Source: DAOSEK01 sp035363095 (GTDB taxonomy: Archaea; Nanobdellota; Nanobdellia; Woesearchaeales; UBA119). Taken from it: a DNA stretch of 11,403 nt. A program made the position numbers and the translations under genes. Below are positions 1 to 6,998 of the stretch, piece by piece. The notes beneath the pieces are model-generated. The model worked only from the letters and a program-made list of their open reading frames with translations. It did not search any database and was not told the DNA's origin. Position 1 is the stretch's first letter. Every line of letters begins with the position of its first letter. The stretch covers positions 1-11,403 of the forward strand of contig DAOSEK010000029.1 in NCBI GenBank assembly GCA_035363095.1, given 5' to 3'.

Positions 1-1
1 A

Positions 2-76
2 GTGGTTTGTTGGGATTATAAAAACGAAGTTGAGCAGAACAATCGGAGATACTGGATAGGTGCAAAAGATTTTTAA
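2..76 (+). CDS. Possible C-terminal tail of an upstream gene (partial)
   Basis: A reading frame is open from the left edge and stops with TAA at 74-76. It encodes 24 residues rich in Trp, Tyr and charged residues, starting VVCWDYKNE and ending YWIGAKDF. The 24-nt gap to the next ATG would be normal spacing. However, a second plus-strand frame (stop TAG at 57-59) and a minus-strand frame starting near 82 are also open at the edge, so this frame is chosen only on amino-acid composition. I do not recognise a family from this fragment. Confidence 0.3.
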   Translation: MVCWDYKNEVEQNNRRYWIGAKDF

Positions 77-84
77 ACATATAA
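70..84 (+). promoter_or_regulatory. Putative archaeal TATA box for the HIT gene
   Basis: An AT-only stretch (TTTTTAAACATATAA) is centred about 24 nt before the ATG at 101. This is the usual box A to transcription-start distance in archaea. No Shine-Dalgarno site precedes the ATG, which fits a leaderless or near-leaderless transcript. Confidence 0.45.
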
Positions 85-100
85 CTCTAAGATAAATAAA

Positions 101-592
101 ATGCAACATAAAGACCCTCAATTAAATATCAAATACAAAGAAGATTGTATCTTTTGTAAAATTGTAAAAGGAGAGATCCCTTGCCACAAAGTATGGGAAG
201 ATGAAAAACATCTCGCTTTTCTCTCAATATTCCCCAATACTTTAGGGTTTACTGTCGTGATAACAAAAGAGCATTACTCCAGTTATGCATTTGACCTGCC
301 AGACGAAGTATTAACAAATCTAACAATCACTGCAAAGAAAGTAGGAAAAATCCTTGATACAAAATTTCAAGACGTTACAAGAACAGCCTTAGTATACGAA
401 GGATTTGGCGTAGACCATGTGCATGCAAAACTGATTCCAATGCATGGAACCAAATCTACCAACGGCTGGAAACCAATAGAATCAGACATCAAAACCTACT
501 TCGAAAAGTACCCTGGTTATATCTCAACAAACGACTCATTAAGGGCTGATGATGCAAAACTTAAAGAGCTTGCAGAAAAGTTAAGAAAATAA
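101..592 (+). CDS. HIT-family (histidine triad) nucleotide-binding protein
   Basis: The 163-residue protein has the usual HIT length. Near the N-terminus it has CIFCKIVKGEIP (C16-x2-C19), the Cys pair that with downstream His residues forms the zinc site in Hint-type proteins. The triad region is VDHVHAKLIPMHG at 104-116, giving H106-x-H108-x-K110. The middle His (H108), the nucleophile in characterised HIT hydrolases, is kept, but the third triad position is Lys rather than His. The C-terminal tail with YPGYIS and RADDAKLKELAEKL is typical of a HIT subgroup that I associate with small-genome prokaryotes. Family members bind purine nucleotides and cleave phosphoramidates, AMP-lysine or dinucleoside polyphosphates in the cytoplasm; the substrate here is unknown. 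The ATG at 101 is chosen because a TATA box lies at about -24 and the CxxC is 15 residues downstream, as is usual. Confidence 0.92.
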   Translation: MQHKDPQLNIKYKEDCIFCKIVKGEIPCHKVWEDEKHLAFLSIFPNTLGFTVVITKEHYSSYAFDLPDEVLTNLTITAKKVGKILDTKFQDVTRTALVYEGFGVDHVHAKLIPMHGTKSTNGWKPIESDIKTYFEKYPGYISTNDSLRADDAKLKELAEKLRK

Positions 593-645
593 AAAAAAAC
601 ATTACTCAAAATTTAATTCTTTACTAAACATGTTTCTTTCTAGAT

Positions 646-672
646 ATATTCTTTCCTACATTCTTCTTTTTT
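646..672 (+). terminator. Pyrimidine-rich tract, possible archaeal terminator
   Basis: A T/C-rich run about 55 nt after the HIT stop ends in a T-run (TTCTTCTTTTTTAT). Archaeal RNA polymerase terminates on oligo-T tracts without needing a hairpin, and none is evident. It lies just before the next gene's TATA box, which is where a boundary is expected. Confidence 0.4.
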
Positions 673-686
673 ATACTTGAAAAGCT

Positions 687-701
687 AAAAATATATAAAA
701 C
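687..701 (+). promoter_or_regulatory. Archaeal TATA box of the 724-2879 operon
   Basis: The sequence AAAAATATATAAAAC is centred about 30 nt before the ATG at 724. It is a near-consensus box A preceded by a purine-rich stretch that could act as a BRE. The predicted start site falls within a few nt of the ATG, so the mRNA is probably leaderless. Confidence 0.6.
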
Positions 702-723
702 AATACTCCTTACAAAAAGTCAT

Positions 724-2379
724 ATGCTCTCTTCCACTAAATCCACAACATTAGGGTCTAATCTTGAGAGTGCTATCAAAAAAACATTATGCGTAGTTAC
801 TGGAGGAATTGTATCGGGTTTAAGTGCGCTTTTTGCATCTGAAGGTTTAGGCTCATCAGATTTAGAAGTAATAAATCCTGCTCATCTTGAAACCATACTC
901 GCAACCGAAAATCTTAAAAATCATACTCCCCGTTCTCAAGAGCATTATATACAAATAGTTTCGGGCTCAAGCCTATTCATACCAAAATCCTACATCGTAG
1001 AATCCCCAAAATTCACGCTATCATCCGTTGGTTCTGAAAGACTTACAATTGCTCTAAGCCAAGGCATTGAAAGTTCATTAAAAAATACACAAGGGACAAA
1101 TCTTTTAGTATCTTCAGGAAACAATCCTCAAGCATCCATTGGAATAAACTCTAGTCAAGAAAACAGCTCAACAAAAAAAACAACAGATTCATTAGAATCA
1201 GTAAAAAACATAGAATCATATGTCTTGACATTCTCATTGAACTTTATAAATGAAGAAAGTTTTCCCACTCAATTCTCAGAAATCATAATCTCACCATCTG
1301 TATTAGGTTATCCTATCTGTTCAAGCCAAAAGATTGAGGACACAACAATCCCTGCATTTGGTGAGAAATTGCTAAGCTATACAATAGAAATCCCTAACTC
1401 AATAGTACCAATAATCAGCTCAAATCCAAACAATGTAAAATTTAATATAAGCTATCAAACCAATAACCCTAATCAAAATGCATCTCTTGATGAATTAAAA
1501 CAATCCAATGTATTAAAGGATTTCTCAAAAGTGGTATTCTATAGTAACTCTGACAAGCCAATCTCGATGATTTACATAAAATCAGATGATCCCACTATAA
1601 AAGCTCTAAACACCTACTTCAATATATCTCTTGATGACTCAACACAACCACTTGAAAAAAACCAACCTATAATCGTTTTAGAAGAAGGAAAAGAAATAAC
1701 AAATTTCTTAACAAAACAATTTTCAAAAGGAAAAGAATACAAAATCTTTTCACTTGAAGAAAAACCATCTTACCTTGAAATACTATCTCTATTCCAAAAA
1801 TATCCTCAACTTGACCTTCAATCCGATGTCTTAGGAGGATTATCAAAAGAAGGAATAAGACTTAAAGATCCTGGTCTTATTGAAATCTCAGAATATCCAT
1901 ATGGAGGAAAAACCAATACTTGGGTAATAACAAAACATCCAAACTATTTTACAAACGACCCACTAAAATGGCTAATTGAATCCATGTTTTTTAAAACAAA
2001 ACGAACCTATCCAGACATAGTAAACTTCATAGATTCAAAAGCAATAAAAACCCAAGGGAAAGACCAGATTGCAATACTTGGAAAATACCTTTCAATTGAA
2101 AAAGAGCGCAGTTACCAAATTTATGTACTTCTGGATTTCAAAAAAGAAGATTACAGCTTTAAATTTCTAACAGTTGACATCTGCAAAAACTTAAATATTC
2201 CTTATGAATCAATAGTTCCTGACTCACTCGCTCTTGCAGTAACCAACACAGATATATTCTCAAGTGGAGATACATCTGAGAAACTATTGTTTGGATTTAA
2301 GCAGTTTAACAATCCTGAATATTTAATCTATTCCTTACAAGATTCAAAATTCAATTTACTATATGGGTCAAAAAAATGA
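724..2379 (+). CDS. Unrecognised membrane-anchored or secreted protein, first gene of operon
   Basis: I do not recognise a family for this 551-residue protein. Lysines at 19-20 are followed by a hydrophobic stretch at about 21-38 (TLCVVTGGIVSGLSALFA), which reads as a signal peptide or N-terminal anchor, so most of the protein should lie outside the membrane. There is no clear lipobox. Residues 115-160 are Ser/Thr/Asn-rich and look like a linker. Residues 165-280 alternate hydrophobic and polar residues and suggest a beta-sandwich. Residues 310-551 look like a mixed alpha/beta domain, with aromatic-rich segments around 345-430 (EYPYGGKTNTWVITKHPNYF). Only three Cys are seen, unlike the Cys-rich protein later in the window. 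The ATG at 724 is chosen for its TATA spacing. The stop overlaps the next ATG (ATGA), implying translational coupling. A role in the envelope or at the cell surface is likely, but the function is unknown. Confidence 0.85.
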   Translation: MLSSTKSTTLGSNLESAIKKTLCVVTGGIVSGLSALFASEGLGSSDLEVINPAHLETILATENLKNHTPRSQEHYIQIVSGSSLFIPKSYIVESPKFTLSSVGSERLTIALSQGIESSLKNTQGTNLLVSSGNNPQASIGINSSQENSSTKKTTDSLESVKNIESYVLTFSLNFINEESFPTQFSEIIISPSVLGYPICSSQKIEDTTIPAFGEKLLSYTIEIPNSIVPIISSNPNNVKFNISYQTNNPNQNASLDELKQSNVLKDFSKVVFYSNSDKPISMIYIKSDDPTIKALNTYFNISLDDSTQPLEKNQPIIVLEEGKEITNFLTKQFSKGKEYKIFSLEEKPSYLEILSLFQKYPQLDLQSDVLGGLSKEGIRLKDPGLIEISEYPYGGKTNTWVITKHPNYFTNDPLKWLIESMFFKTKRTYPDIVNFIDSKAIKTQGKDQIAILGKYLSIEKERSYQIYVLLDFKKEDYSFKFLTVDICKNLNIPYESIVPDSLALAVTNTDIFSSGDTSEKLLFGFKQFNNPEYLIYSLQDSKFNLLYGSKK

Positions 2380-2879
2380 AAAGTTTAGAACAAACAATCC
2401 AAACCGAGTCAGGCAATCACAAAAAGTTAAAAAATCTTGTTTCAGTAGTTGCTATTGCTACAGTAGCTTTAGGGTCATTAAAATATATTTCAGAAATCCC
2501 TAATTTCAAAAATAAAAGCAAAGATTATCAAATTAAACAACTATCTCAAGAGGTTGGAACAACACCTTATAACCTTTCAAATCCTGAAGATTTCATTTCC
2601 TTTCAAACAAAATACAATGGTCAAGAATATACATTTCGCTTAAATGGGAATGGCTTATCATACTCAAAACTTGAAATAATAAACAACAAAACAAATGAGC
2701 TTATCTCCTCTTATGAAATAGAAGGGCAGAATGCAGTAGGAATAATCCCTCTTGAAGAAAATTCATTAGAAACAAAAACTGATCAACTAAAGGGTATATA
2801 CTTTCAAGTGCTTCAAAAAGACCCAAACGATTCCTTTTCAAATCAGTTCATAAAAACAATCTATTTTGCAAAATTCTAA
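2376..2879 (+). CDS. Small unrecognised membrane-anchored protein, second gene of operon
   Basis: The 167-residue protein starts on an ATG that overlaps the previous stop by 4 nt (ATGA), so it is almost certainly co-transcribed and translationally coupled. No strong Shine-Dalgarno site is needed or seen. A hydrophobic helix at about 21-38 (LVSVVAIATVALGSLKYI) follows a charged N-terminus with KK at 16-17, giving an N-in single-pass topology. The remaining roughly 125 residues would be extracellular and look beta-rich, with Asn/Gln/Tyr repeats of alternating pattern from 60 to 165. There is no Cys and no known motif. It shares with its partner the same architecture of N-terminal anchor plus soluble outer domain, so the two may form a surface complex; that is inference. 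Confidence 0.82.
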   Translation: MKSLEQTIQTESGNHKKLKNLVSVVAIATVALGSLKYISEIPNFKNKSKDYQIKQLSQEVGTTPYNLSNPEDFISFQTKYNGQEYTFRLNGNGLSYSKLEIINNKTNELISSYEIEGQNAVGIIPLEENSLETKTDQLKGIYFQVLQKDPNDSFSNQFIKTIYFAKF

Positions 2880-2899
2880 AATCCCTATTTAGGAACGTA

Positions 2900-5689
2900 C
2901 TAATCCAAATAATTCTTCAGATACTTTCCAGTGTAGCTCTTTTTGTTTTTAGAAACCTCTTCAGGTGTTCCGATTGCAATCACTTCTCCACCAAAATCCC
3001 CACCTTCAGGGCCTAAATCAATAACCCTATCAGCATTTTTTATCATATCAAGATTATGCTCAATCACAACCATGCTCGAGCCCGCGTCCACAAGCCTGTT
3101 TAAAACCTTCAAAAGATTATTAATATCATGGAAATGAAGCCCAGTTGTTGGCTCATCCAAAATATAAAGTGTCTTAGAATTTCCCTTTTTAGAAAGCTCT
3201 CTTGTAAGCTTTATCCTTTGAGATTCTCCACCTGAGAGGGTAGTAGAGCTTTGCCCAAGCTTAATATAACCCAAGCCCACCTCTTTTAAAACCTTTAACT
3301 TTCTTGCAATCTTTGGAATATTTTCAAAAAAAGTAATCGCCTCATCAACACTTAAATTAAGCACTTCAGATATATTTTTCCCTTTAAACCTAACCTCTAA
3401 GGTTTCAGAATTATAGCGCTTTCCCTTACACTCATCACATTCCACATAAACATCTGGTAAGAAATTCATCTCAATCTTCAAAAGTCCTTCGCCCACACAT
3501 CTCTCACATCTTCCCCCCTTAACATTAAATGAGAATCTTCCTTGTTTATATCCCCTAATCTTTGCCTCTTGCGTTTGTGAAAACAAAATCCTAATCTCAT
3601 CAAAAAGCTTTGTATAGGTTGCAGGGTTACTCCTAGGAGTCTTTCCAATAGGCGATTGGTCAATAATAATAATCTTTTCAATAGGCCTAAAACCGCTAAT
3701 CTCATCATGCTTTCCAGGAGTAATCTTTTGCTTAGAAATCTTTTTCAAAAGCCCCTTATACAAGATTTCATGCACAAGAGTAGATTTTCCAGAGCCTGAA
3801 ACACCAGTAACCAGTGTCATAACACCTAGTGGGAAATCAACGTCAATTCCTTTAAGATTATTCTCTTTAGCTCCTTTAATCCTTACAAAACCTTTAGGCA
3901 CCCTTCTCTTTTTATTGTAATTAATACTCAAGCTTTTAGAAAGATACTGTCCTGTAATTGACTTTTCATTTGCCATAATCTCCTTTGGGCTTCCAATAGC
4001 AACGATCTCTCCACCAGAATTTCCAGCTCCAGGGCCAATATCAACAACAAAGTCTGCACTTTGAATTGTTTCTTCATCGTGTTCAACAACAATCAATGTG
4101 TTTCCTAGATTCCTTAGGTTTTTTAGCGTATGAACAAGTCTTGAATTATCCCTTTGGTGAAGCCCTATACTTGGTTCATCCAAAACATAAAGCACCCCTG
4201 ATAGATTAGAACCCAGTTGAGTTGCAAGTCTAATCCTTTGTCCTTCTCCTCCTGAAAGTGTTCCCGCACTCCTTGAAAGAGTAAGATAGGAAAGCCCAAC
4301 ATTATGTAAAAATTCAAGTCTTGATTTAATCTCTTTAACAATCAATCTTGAAATCTCTTGATCTTTTTCATTGAGTTTAAGACCCTCAATAAATTTTAGT
4401 GCATTATCTATTGAAAGATCAGTAAAATCCATAATAGAAATCCCACCAACCATAACATGCAAAACCTTCTCTTTAAGTCTTCTTCCCTTACAGACCGGAC
4501 AAGACCGCTCAACCATGTATTTCTCAATCTCTCCCCTTCTATAATCCGATTCAGTTTGTCTATAAAGTCTCATAGTTTGTGGTATTATTCCTTCCCATCC
4601 CTCATCAAGATTCATCTGAGCACCATTACTCCAATTTGCTTTGATAGGCGTATTATCTCCATAAAGCAAAACCTCCTTTTGTCTTTTTGTAAACTTATCA
4701 ATTGGAGTAAAAATATCAAATCCATGTTGTCTTCCTATAACAGATAATTGTTGCGATCTCCATGATAAATCCATCCTGCCATAAACCGCAATCGCTCCAT
4801 CAATAATCGATTTGCTCTCATCAGGTATAACAAGTTCAGGGTCAATCTCTTGCAGGCTTCCAATACCATGGCATTCCTCGCAAGCGCCTTGTGGCGTATT
4901 AAAAGAAAACATCCTAGGTTCGAGCTCCTCAAAAACCATACCACATACTGGGCAAGACATATTCTCAGAAAACAAAACCTCATTTGCCTTAACAAGCCCC
5001 TCTCCTTTTTTAAGGGCTAACTCTACAGCCTCCTGAATCCTTGAAAACTCATCCTCTGAAGCCCTAACCACATCAACCATTAAATCAATATTGTGTTTTT
5101 TATACTTCTCAAGTTCAATATCCTCTGATAAATCCTTAAGTGCACCATCTATAACTGCCTTAGTGAATCCATCCTTTTTAAACTCTAAAAAAAGCTGTTC
5201 ATAAGTCCCCTTCCTGTCTCTTATCACAGGGGCATATAATGTCACATCCCCACCTTTAAACTTCTCTAAAATCTCTTGGGCAATCTTAGTAGGAGATTTC
5301 TTCTCAATCCTAACATTGTGTATTGGACAATGAGGAACCCCAACCCTTGCAAACAAAAGCCTAAGATAATCATAAATCTCTGTAACTGTTCCAACAGTAG
5401 ACCTTGGATTTTTAGAAGTTGTCTTTTGATCAATAGAAATCGCAGGTGATAAACCTTCGATAGAATCCACATCCGGCTTTTTCATAACACCTAAAAACTG
5501 TCTTGCATAAGCTGACAAAGACTCAACATACCTTCTTTGCCCCTCAGCAAAAATAGTATCAAATGCCAAAGTAGATTTACCTGAGCCTGAAATCCCAGTA
5601 AAAACAATCAACTTGTTTCTAGGCAGTTCTAAATCAATCCCCTTAAGGTTATGCTCCCTTGCTCCTCTAATAACAATATTCTCATTCAT
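2900..5689 (-). CDS. uvrA: Excinuclease ABC subunit A (UvrA)
   Basis: UvrA is the damage-sensing ATPase of bacterial-type nucleotide excision repair; it loads UvrB on DNA lesions. The 929 residues match the full-length family (E. coli about 940). Both ABC cassettes are intact. The first has Walker A GISGSGKST at 32-40, signature LSGGEGQR at 478-485 and Walker B VLDEPS at 502-507. The second has Walker A GVSGSGKST at 629-637, signature LSGGESQR at 818-825 and Walker B ILDEPT at 843-848. Zinc ligands are visible: C246/C249 with C270/C273, C120-x2-H123 with C397/C400, and C728/C731 with C751/C754. The UvrB-binding and insertion regions are therefore complete. No uvrB or uvrC lies in the window. 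Archaea that carry UvrABC are thought to have gained it from bacteria. The gene is convergent with the operon on its 3' side, with only 20 nt between stops. The start is supported by a tandem TTTAAA promoter and a weak GTGAT ribosome-binding match 6 nt before the ATG. Confidence 0.98.
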   Translation of the reverse strand: MNENIVIRGAREHNLKGIDLELPRNKLIVFTGISGSGKSTLAFDTIFAEGQRRYVESLSAYARQFLGVMKKPDVDSIEGLSPAISIDQKTTSKNPRSTVGTVTEIYDYLRLLFARVGVPHCPIHNVRIEKKSPTKIAQEILEKFKGGDVTLYAPVIRDRKGTYEQLFLEFKKDGFTKAVIDGALKDLSEDIELEKYKKHNIDLMVDVVRASEDEFSRIQEAVELALKKGEGLVKANEVLFSENMSCPVCGMVFEELEPRMFSFNTPQGACEECHGIGSLQEIDPELVIPDESKSIIDGAIAVYGRMDLSWRSQQLSVIGRQHGFDIFTPIDKFTKRQKEVLLYGDNTPIKANWSNGAQMNLDEGWEGIIPQTMRLYRQTESDYRRGEIEKYMVERSCPVCKGRRLKEKVLHVMVGGISIMDFTDLSIDNALKFIEGLKLNEKDQEISRLIVKEIKSRLEFLHNVGLSYLTLSRSAGTLSGGEGQRIRLATQLGSNLSGVLYVLDEPSIGLHQRDNSRLVHTLKNLRNLGNTLIVVEHDEETIQSADFVVDIGPGAGNSGGEIVAIGSPKEIMANEKSITGQYLSKSLSINYNKKRRVPKGFVRIKGAKENNLKGIDVDFPLGVMTLVTGVSGSGKSTLVHEILYKGLLKKISKQKITPGKHDEISGFRPIEKIIIIDQSPIGKTPRSNPATYTKLFDEIRILFSQTQEAKIRGYKQGRFSFNVKGGRCERCVGEGLLKIEMNFLPDVYVECDECKGKRYNSETLEVRFKGKNISEVLNLSVDEAITFFENIPKIARKLKVLKEVGLGYIKLGQSSTTLSGGESQRIKLTRELSKKGNSKTLYILDEPTTGLHFHDINNLLKVLNRLVDAGSSMVVIEHNLDMIKNADRVIDLGPEGGDFGGEVIAIGTPEEVSKNKKSYTGKYLKNYLD

Positions 5690-5697
5690 AATAAAAT

Positions 5698-5724
5698 CAC
5701 ATTTAAACTATTATTTAAACTGTT
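5698..5724 (-). promoter_or_regulatory. Putative uvrA promoter made of a tandem 12-bp repeat
   Basis: On the plus strand, 5701-5712 is ATTTAAACTATT and 5713-5724 is ATTTAAACTGTT, which differ at one base. Read toward uvrA this gives two AGTTTAAAT units 12 bp apart. The upstream copy is centred about 29 nt before the ATG at 5689, the right place for box A. The second copy lies about 17 nt before the ATG, between box A and the start, where a regulator could compete with transcription initiation; that is inference. Confidence 0.45.
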
Positions 5725-5730
5725 ATTCTC

Positions 5731-5759
5731 GCTAAACATTACCCCTTATAGCTAAAAAA
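5731..5759. repeat. Copy 1 of a hairpin-like intergenic repeat
   Basis: This segment begins GCTAAACATT and continues ACCCCTTATAGCT plus an A-run. It aligns without gaps to 6044-6072, with about 24 of 29 positions identical. It is flanked by GCTA and TAGC arms. It sits just upstream of the uvrA TATA region on the uvrA side, a position suited to a regulator site. Confidence 0.5.
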
Positions 5760-5999
5760 CGCCAAATAACTCTCCCTTGGAATAAACAATCCATTATAAA
5801 GATTATGTTTAAGCGTTTGTCCAGTGAATGTTTTATCAAAAATAATCATCACTTTGTTAAGAAAACACAAACAACTTTTATTCAACAACGAATTTATAAA
5901 TCAAGTTCTTAATCTATTACTATTATCAGCCTATTGCTGTTCTTCACTTGTTGCTTTTATTAACCCATCACTTCCATCAAACTTGAAGTCAAGACAACA

Positions 6000-6009
6000 T
6001 TTATAAATA
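6000..6009 (+). promoter_or_regulatory. Candidate TATA box for the lipoprotein gene
   Basis: TTTATAAATA is a good box A match. Transcription would start near 6030 and give a leader of about 155 nt carrying the 6042-6067 hairpin. A similar TTTATAAAT at 5893-5901 is an alternative, so the start site is not settled from sequence. Confidence 0.35.
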
Positions 6010-6013
6010 AAAA

Positions 6014-6025
6014 ACCCCTAATAGC
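6014..6025 (+). repeat. Short copy of the ACCCCTWWTAGC motif
   Basis: ACCCCTAATAGC matches 11 of 12 bases of the motif inside 5741-5752 and differs at one W position from 6054-6065, whose own copy lies exactly 40 bp downstream. It lacks the upstream GCTAAA arm of the two longer copies. Confidence 0.4.
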
Positions 6026-6041
6026 ATTATGAAGCTTAATG

Positions 6042-6072
6042 AAGCTAAAATTTACCCCTTTTAGCTTTAAAA
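6042..6072 (+). repeat. Copy 2 of the intergenic repeat, with a perfect 9-bp hairpin
   Basis: The stem is AAGCTAAAA (6042-6050) paired with TTTTAGCTT (6059-6067), with an 8-nt loop TTTACCCC. The segment 6044-6072 is the partner of 5731-5759. An extra ATGAAGCT copy at 6030-6037 precedes ATGAAGCT at 6039-6046, so two alternative pairings with AGCTT are possible. If the 6000 TATA box is used, the hairpin lies near the 5' end of the leader. Confidence 0.5.
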
Positions 6073-6150
6073 GATACAACACTGAGATTGATTAAAAAAG
6101 AGGATTTAAAGAAATATTAAGAAAAAACATTAAAAAAGAAAGATTAAGAG

Positions 6151-6170
6151 GTATTGAGAAGTATTGAGAA
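6151..6170 (+). repeat. Tandem 10-bp repeat next to the lipoprotein ribosome-binding site
   Basis: GTATTGAGAA occurs twice back to back and is followed by the related ATAATTGAGG, which runs into the Shine-Dalgarno site. The copies create several GAG-containing weak anti-SD matches just upstream of the true site; whether this matters is unknown. Confidence 0.6.
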
Positions 6171-6176
6171 ATAATT

Positions 6177-6184
6177 GAGGTGAT
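6177..6184 (+). promoter_or_regulatory. Strong Shine-Dalgarno site of the lipoprotein gene
   Basis: GAGGTGAT is complementary to the expected 3' end of archaeal 16S rRNA and lies 3 nt before the ATG at 6188. It decides this start over the in-frame ATG at 6251, which would otherwise give a more ordinary signal-peptide length. Confidence 0.75.
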
Positions 6185-6187
6185 ATT

Positions 6188-6964
6188 ATGAATTTTAAAC
6201 AAAAAAGAAATTTTAAACAAAATGCGAGATCTACGTCATCTGCGCCAAAGATGTCTTTTAAGCCACTAAAACTAAACTCAATAATGCTAATAGCATTACT
6301 AGTAATAGGGTTTATGTTAGCAGGCTGTAACCAAAACCTACTAGATGATGAAAACAAGGGAACTCCAATAGGTACTCCAAACGAAGATGACCAACTAATA
6401 GGTGGCCAAAGAAACGAGCATGGTTGCCTTGGGCCAGCAGGATATTCTTGGAGTGAAGAGATAGGTGCTTGCATAAGGCAATGGGAAATAGACTCAGATG
6501 AATTAATTTTGGCAGCAAAAACCGCAGTAGCTCAAACTTCTAATGAGGAATCATTAACAGTAGTCTCAGTAGAGCCACTTCGTTGCGTTGGTTGTTATCA
6601 AGTTACATTAGCAAGAAATTACGAAACTGATGAGCCAAACTTCACAGTTGATGTAGTAATTGACACAAAAACTGCTGAACCTCCTAAATCAGATGAATTC
6701 GAGATAATATACGCTGATGGAAAAATAAGTTATGCCGGAACAATTGAAAAACCAACCCCTTGCGATACCCTGAGAGTAGAAGAATTAATATTAGAATCCT
6801 ATCCTGAGCAAGTGATAATAGACATAATAATTGAAAAATCAGATATGATGTGCGCTCAGGTAATATCTTATGAAGATGTTTTAGGAGAAATAGAGCTCGC
6901 AAATCCACCTGCATCAGTAACAATAAGACTTCAGGGAGAAGATATCTACACAAAAACCTTTTAA
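6188..6964 (+). CDS. Archaeal-type lipoprotein with HGC/AGY motif, C-x2-C module and PrcB-like C-terminus
   Basis: The 258-residue protein has a long basic N-terminus, a hydrophobic helix (about 31-46) and a lipobox LAGC with C47 as the likely lipidated and mature N-terminal residue. After an acidic linker it carries HGCLGPAGYSW and GACIRQWE (78-100, Cys 80 and 95), a short motif I recognise from archaeal secreted lipoproteins. Next is an alpha/beta segment at 102-165 with RCVGCYQV (C133/C136). The C-terminal beta-rich segment at 188-258 (PCDTLRVEEL, MMCAQVISYEDV, ASVTIRLQGE; Cys 192 and 222) resembles PrcB-type domains by pattern. The paired Cys suggest disulfides outside the membrane. The cargo or ligand is unknown. 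The gene stands alone between its long leader and a strong T-tract terminator. Module naming is from memory of motif patterns, not from a search. Confidence 0.85.
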   Translation: MNFKQKRNFKQNARSTSSAPKMSFKPLKLNSIMLIALLVIGFMLAGCNQNLLDDENKGTPIGTPNEDDQLIGGQRNEHGCLGPAGYSWSEEIGACIRQWEIDSDELILAAKTAVAQTSNEESLTVVSVEPLRCVGCYQVTLARNYETDEPNFTVDVVIDTKTAEPPKSDEFEIIYADGKISYAGTIEKPTPCDTLRVEELILESYPEQVIIDIIIEKSDMMCAQVISYEDVLGEIELANPPASVTIRLQGEDIYTKTF

Positions 6965-6975
6965 GTAAACTAAAG

Positions 6976-6998
6976 TTTTTTTTATTTTATTTTTTTAT
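6976..6998 (+). terminator. Oligo-T archaeal terminator after the lipoprotein gene
   Basis: Starting 11 nt after the stop codon there is a nearly uninterrupted T tract broken by only two A residues, with no hairpin. This is the classic intrinsic terminator of archaeal RNA polymerase and makes the lipoprotein gene monocistronic. Confidence 0.75.

Larger units (their letters stand above)
5690..6187. other. 498-nt divergent intergenic region between uvrA and the lipoprotein gene
   Basis: It holds the uvrA promoter at the left end, two palindromic TATA-like sites (TTTATAAAT at 5893-5901 and 6000-6008), three ACCCCTWWTAGC motifs, a hairpin at 6042-6067 and a purine-rich leader from about 6085 to 6187. 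A GTG-started ORF of 60 codons (5824-6006) has no ribosome-binding site and no recognisable product, so I do not call it. No tRNA or known RNA family is evident by eye. Confidence 0.6.

Noticed and set aside
2880..2899. Possible shared terminator between the convergent genes
   Set aside because: The 20-nt gap has only a 4-bp palindrome (CCTA-TT-TAGG) and no oligo-T run on either strand.
5824..6006. GTG-started 60-codon ORF with a hydrophobic stretch in the uvrA-lipoprotein spacer
   Set aside because: It has no Shine-Dalgarno site, a weak start, no recognisable product, and it overlaps the candidate TATA boxes of the downstream gene.
6130..6474. Minus-strand ORF opposite the lipoprotein gene
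   Set aside because: The plus-strand frame has a lipobox and a strong ribosome-binding site; the opposite frame has neither.
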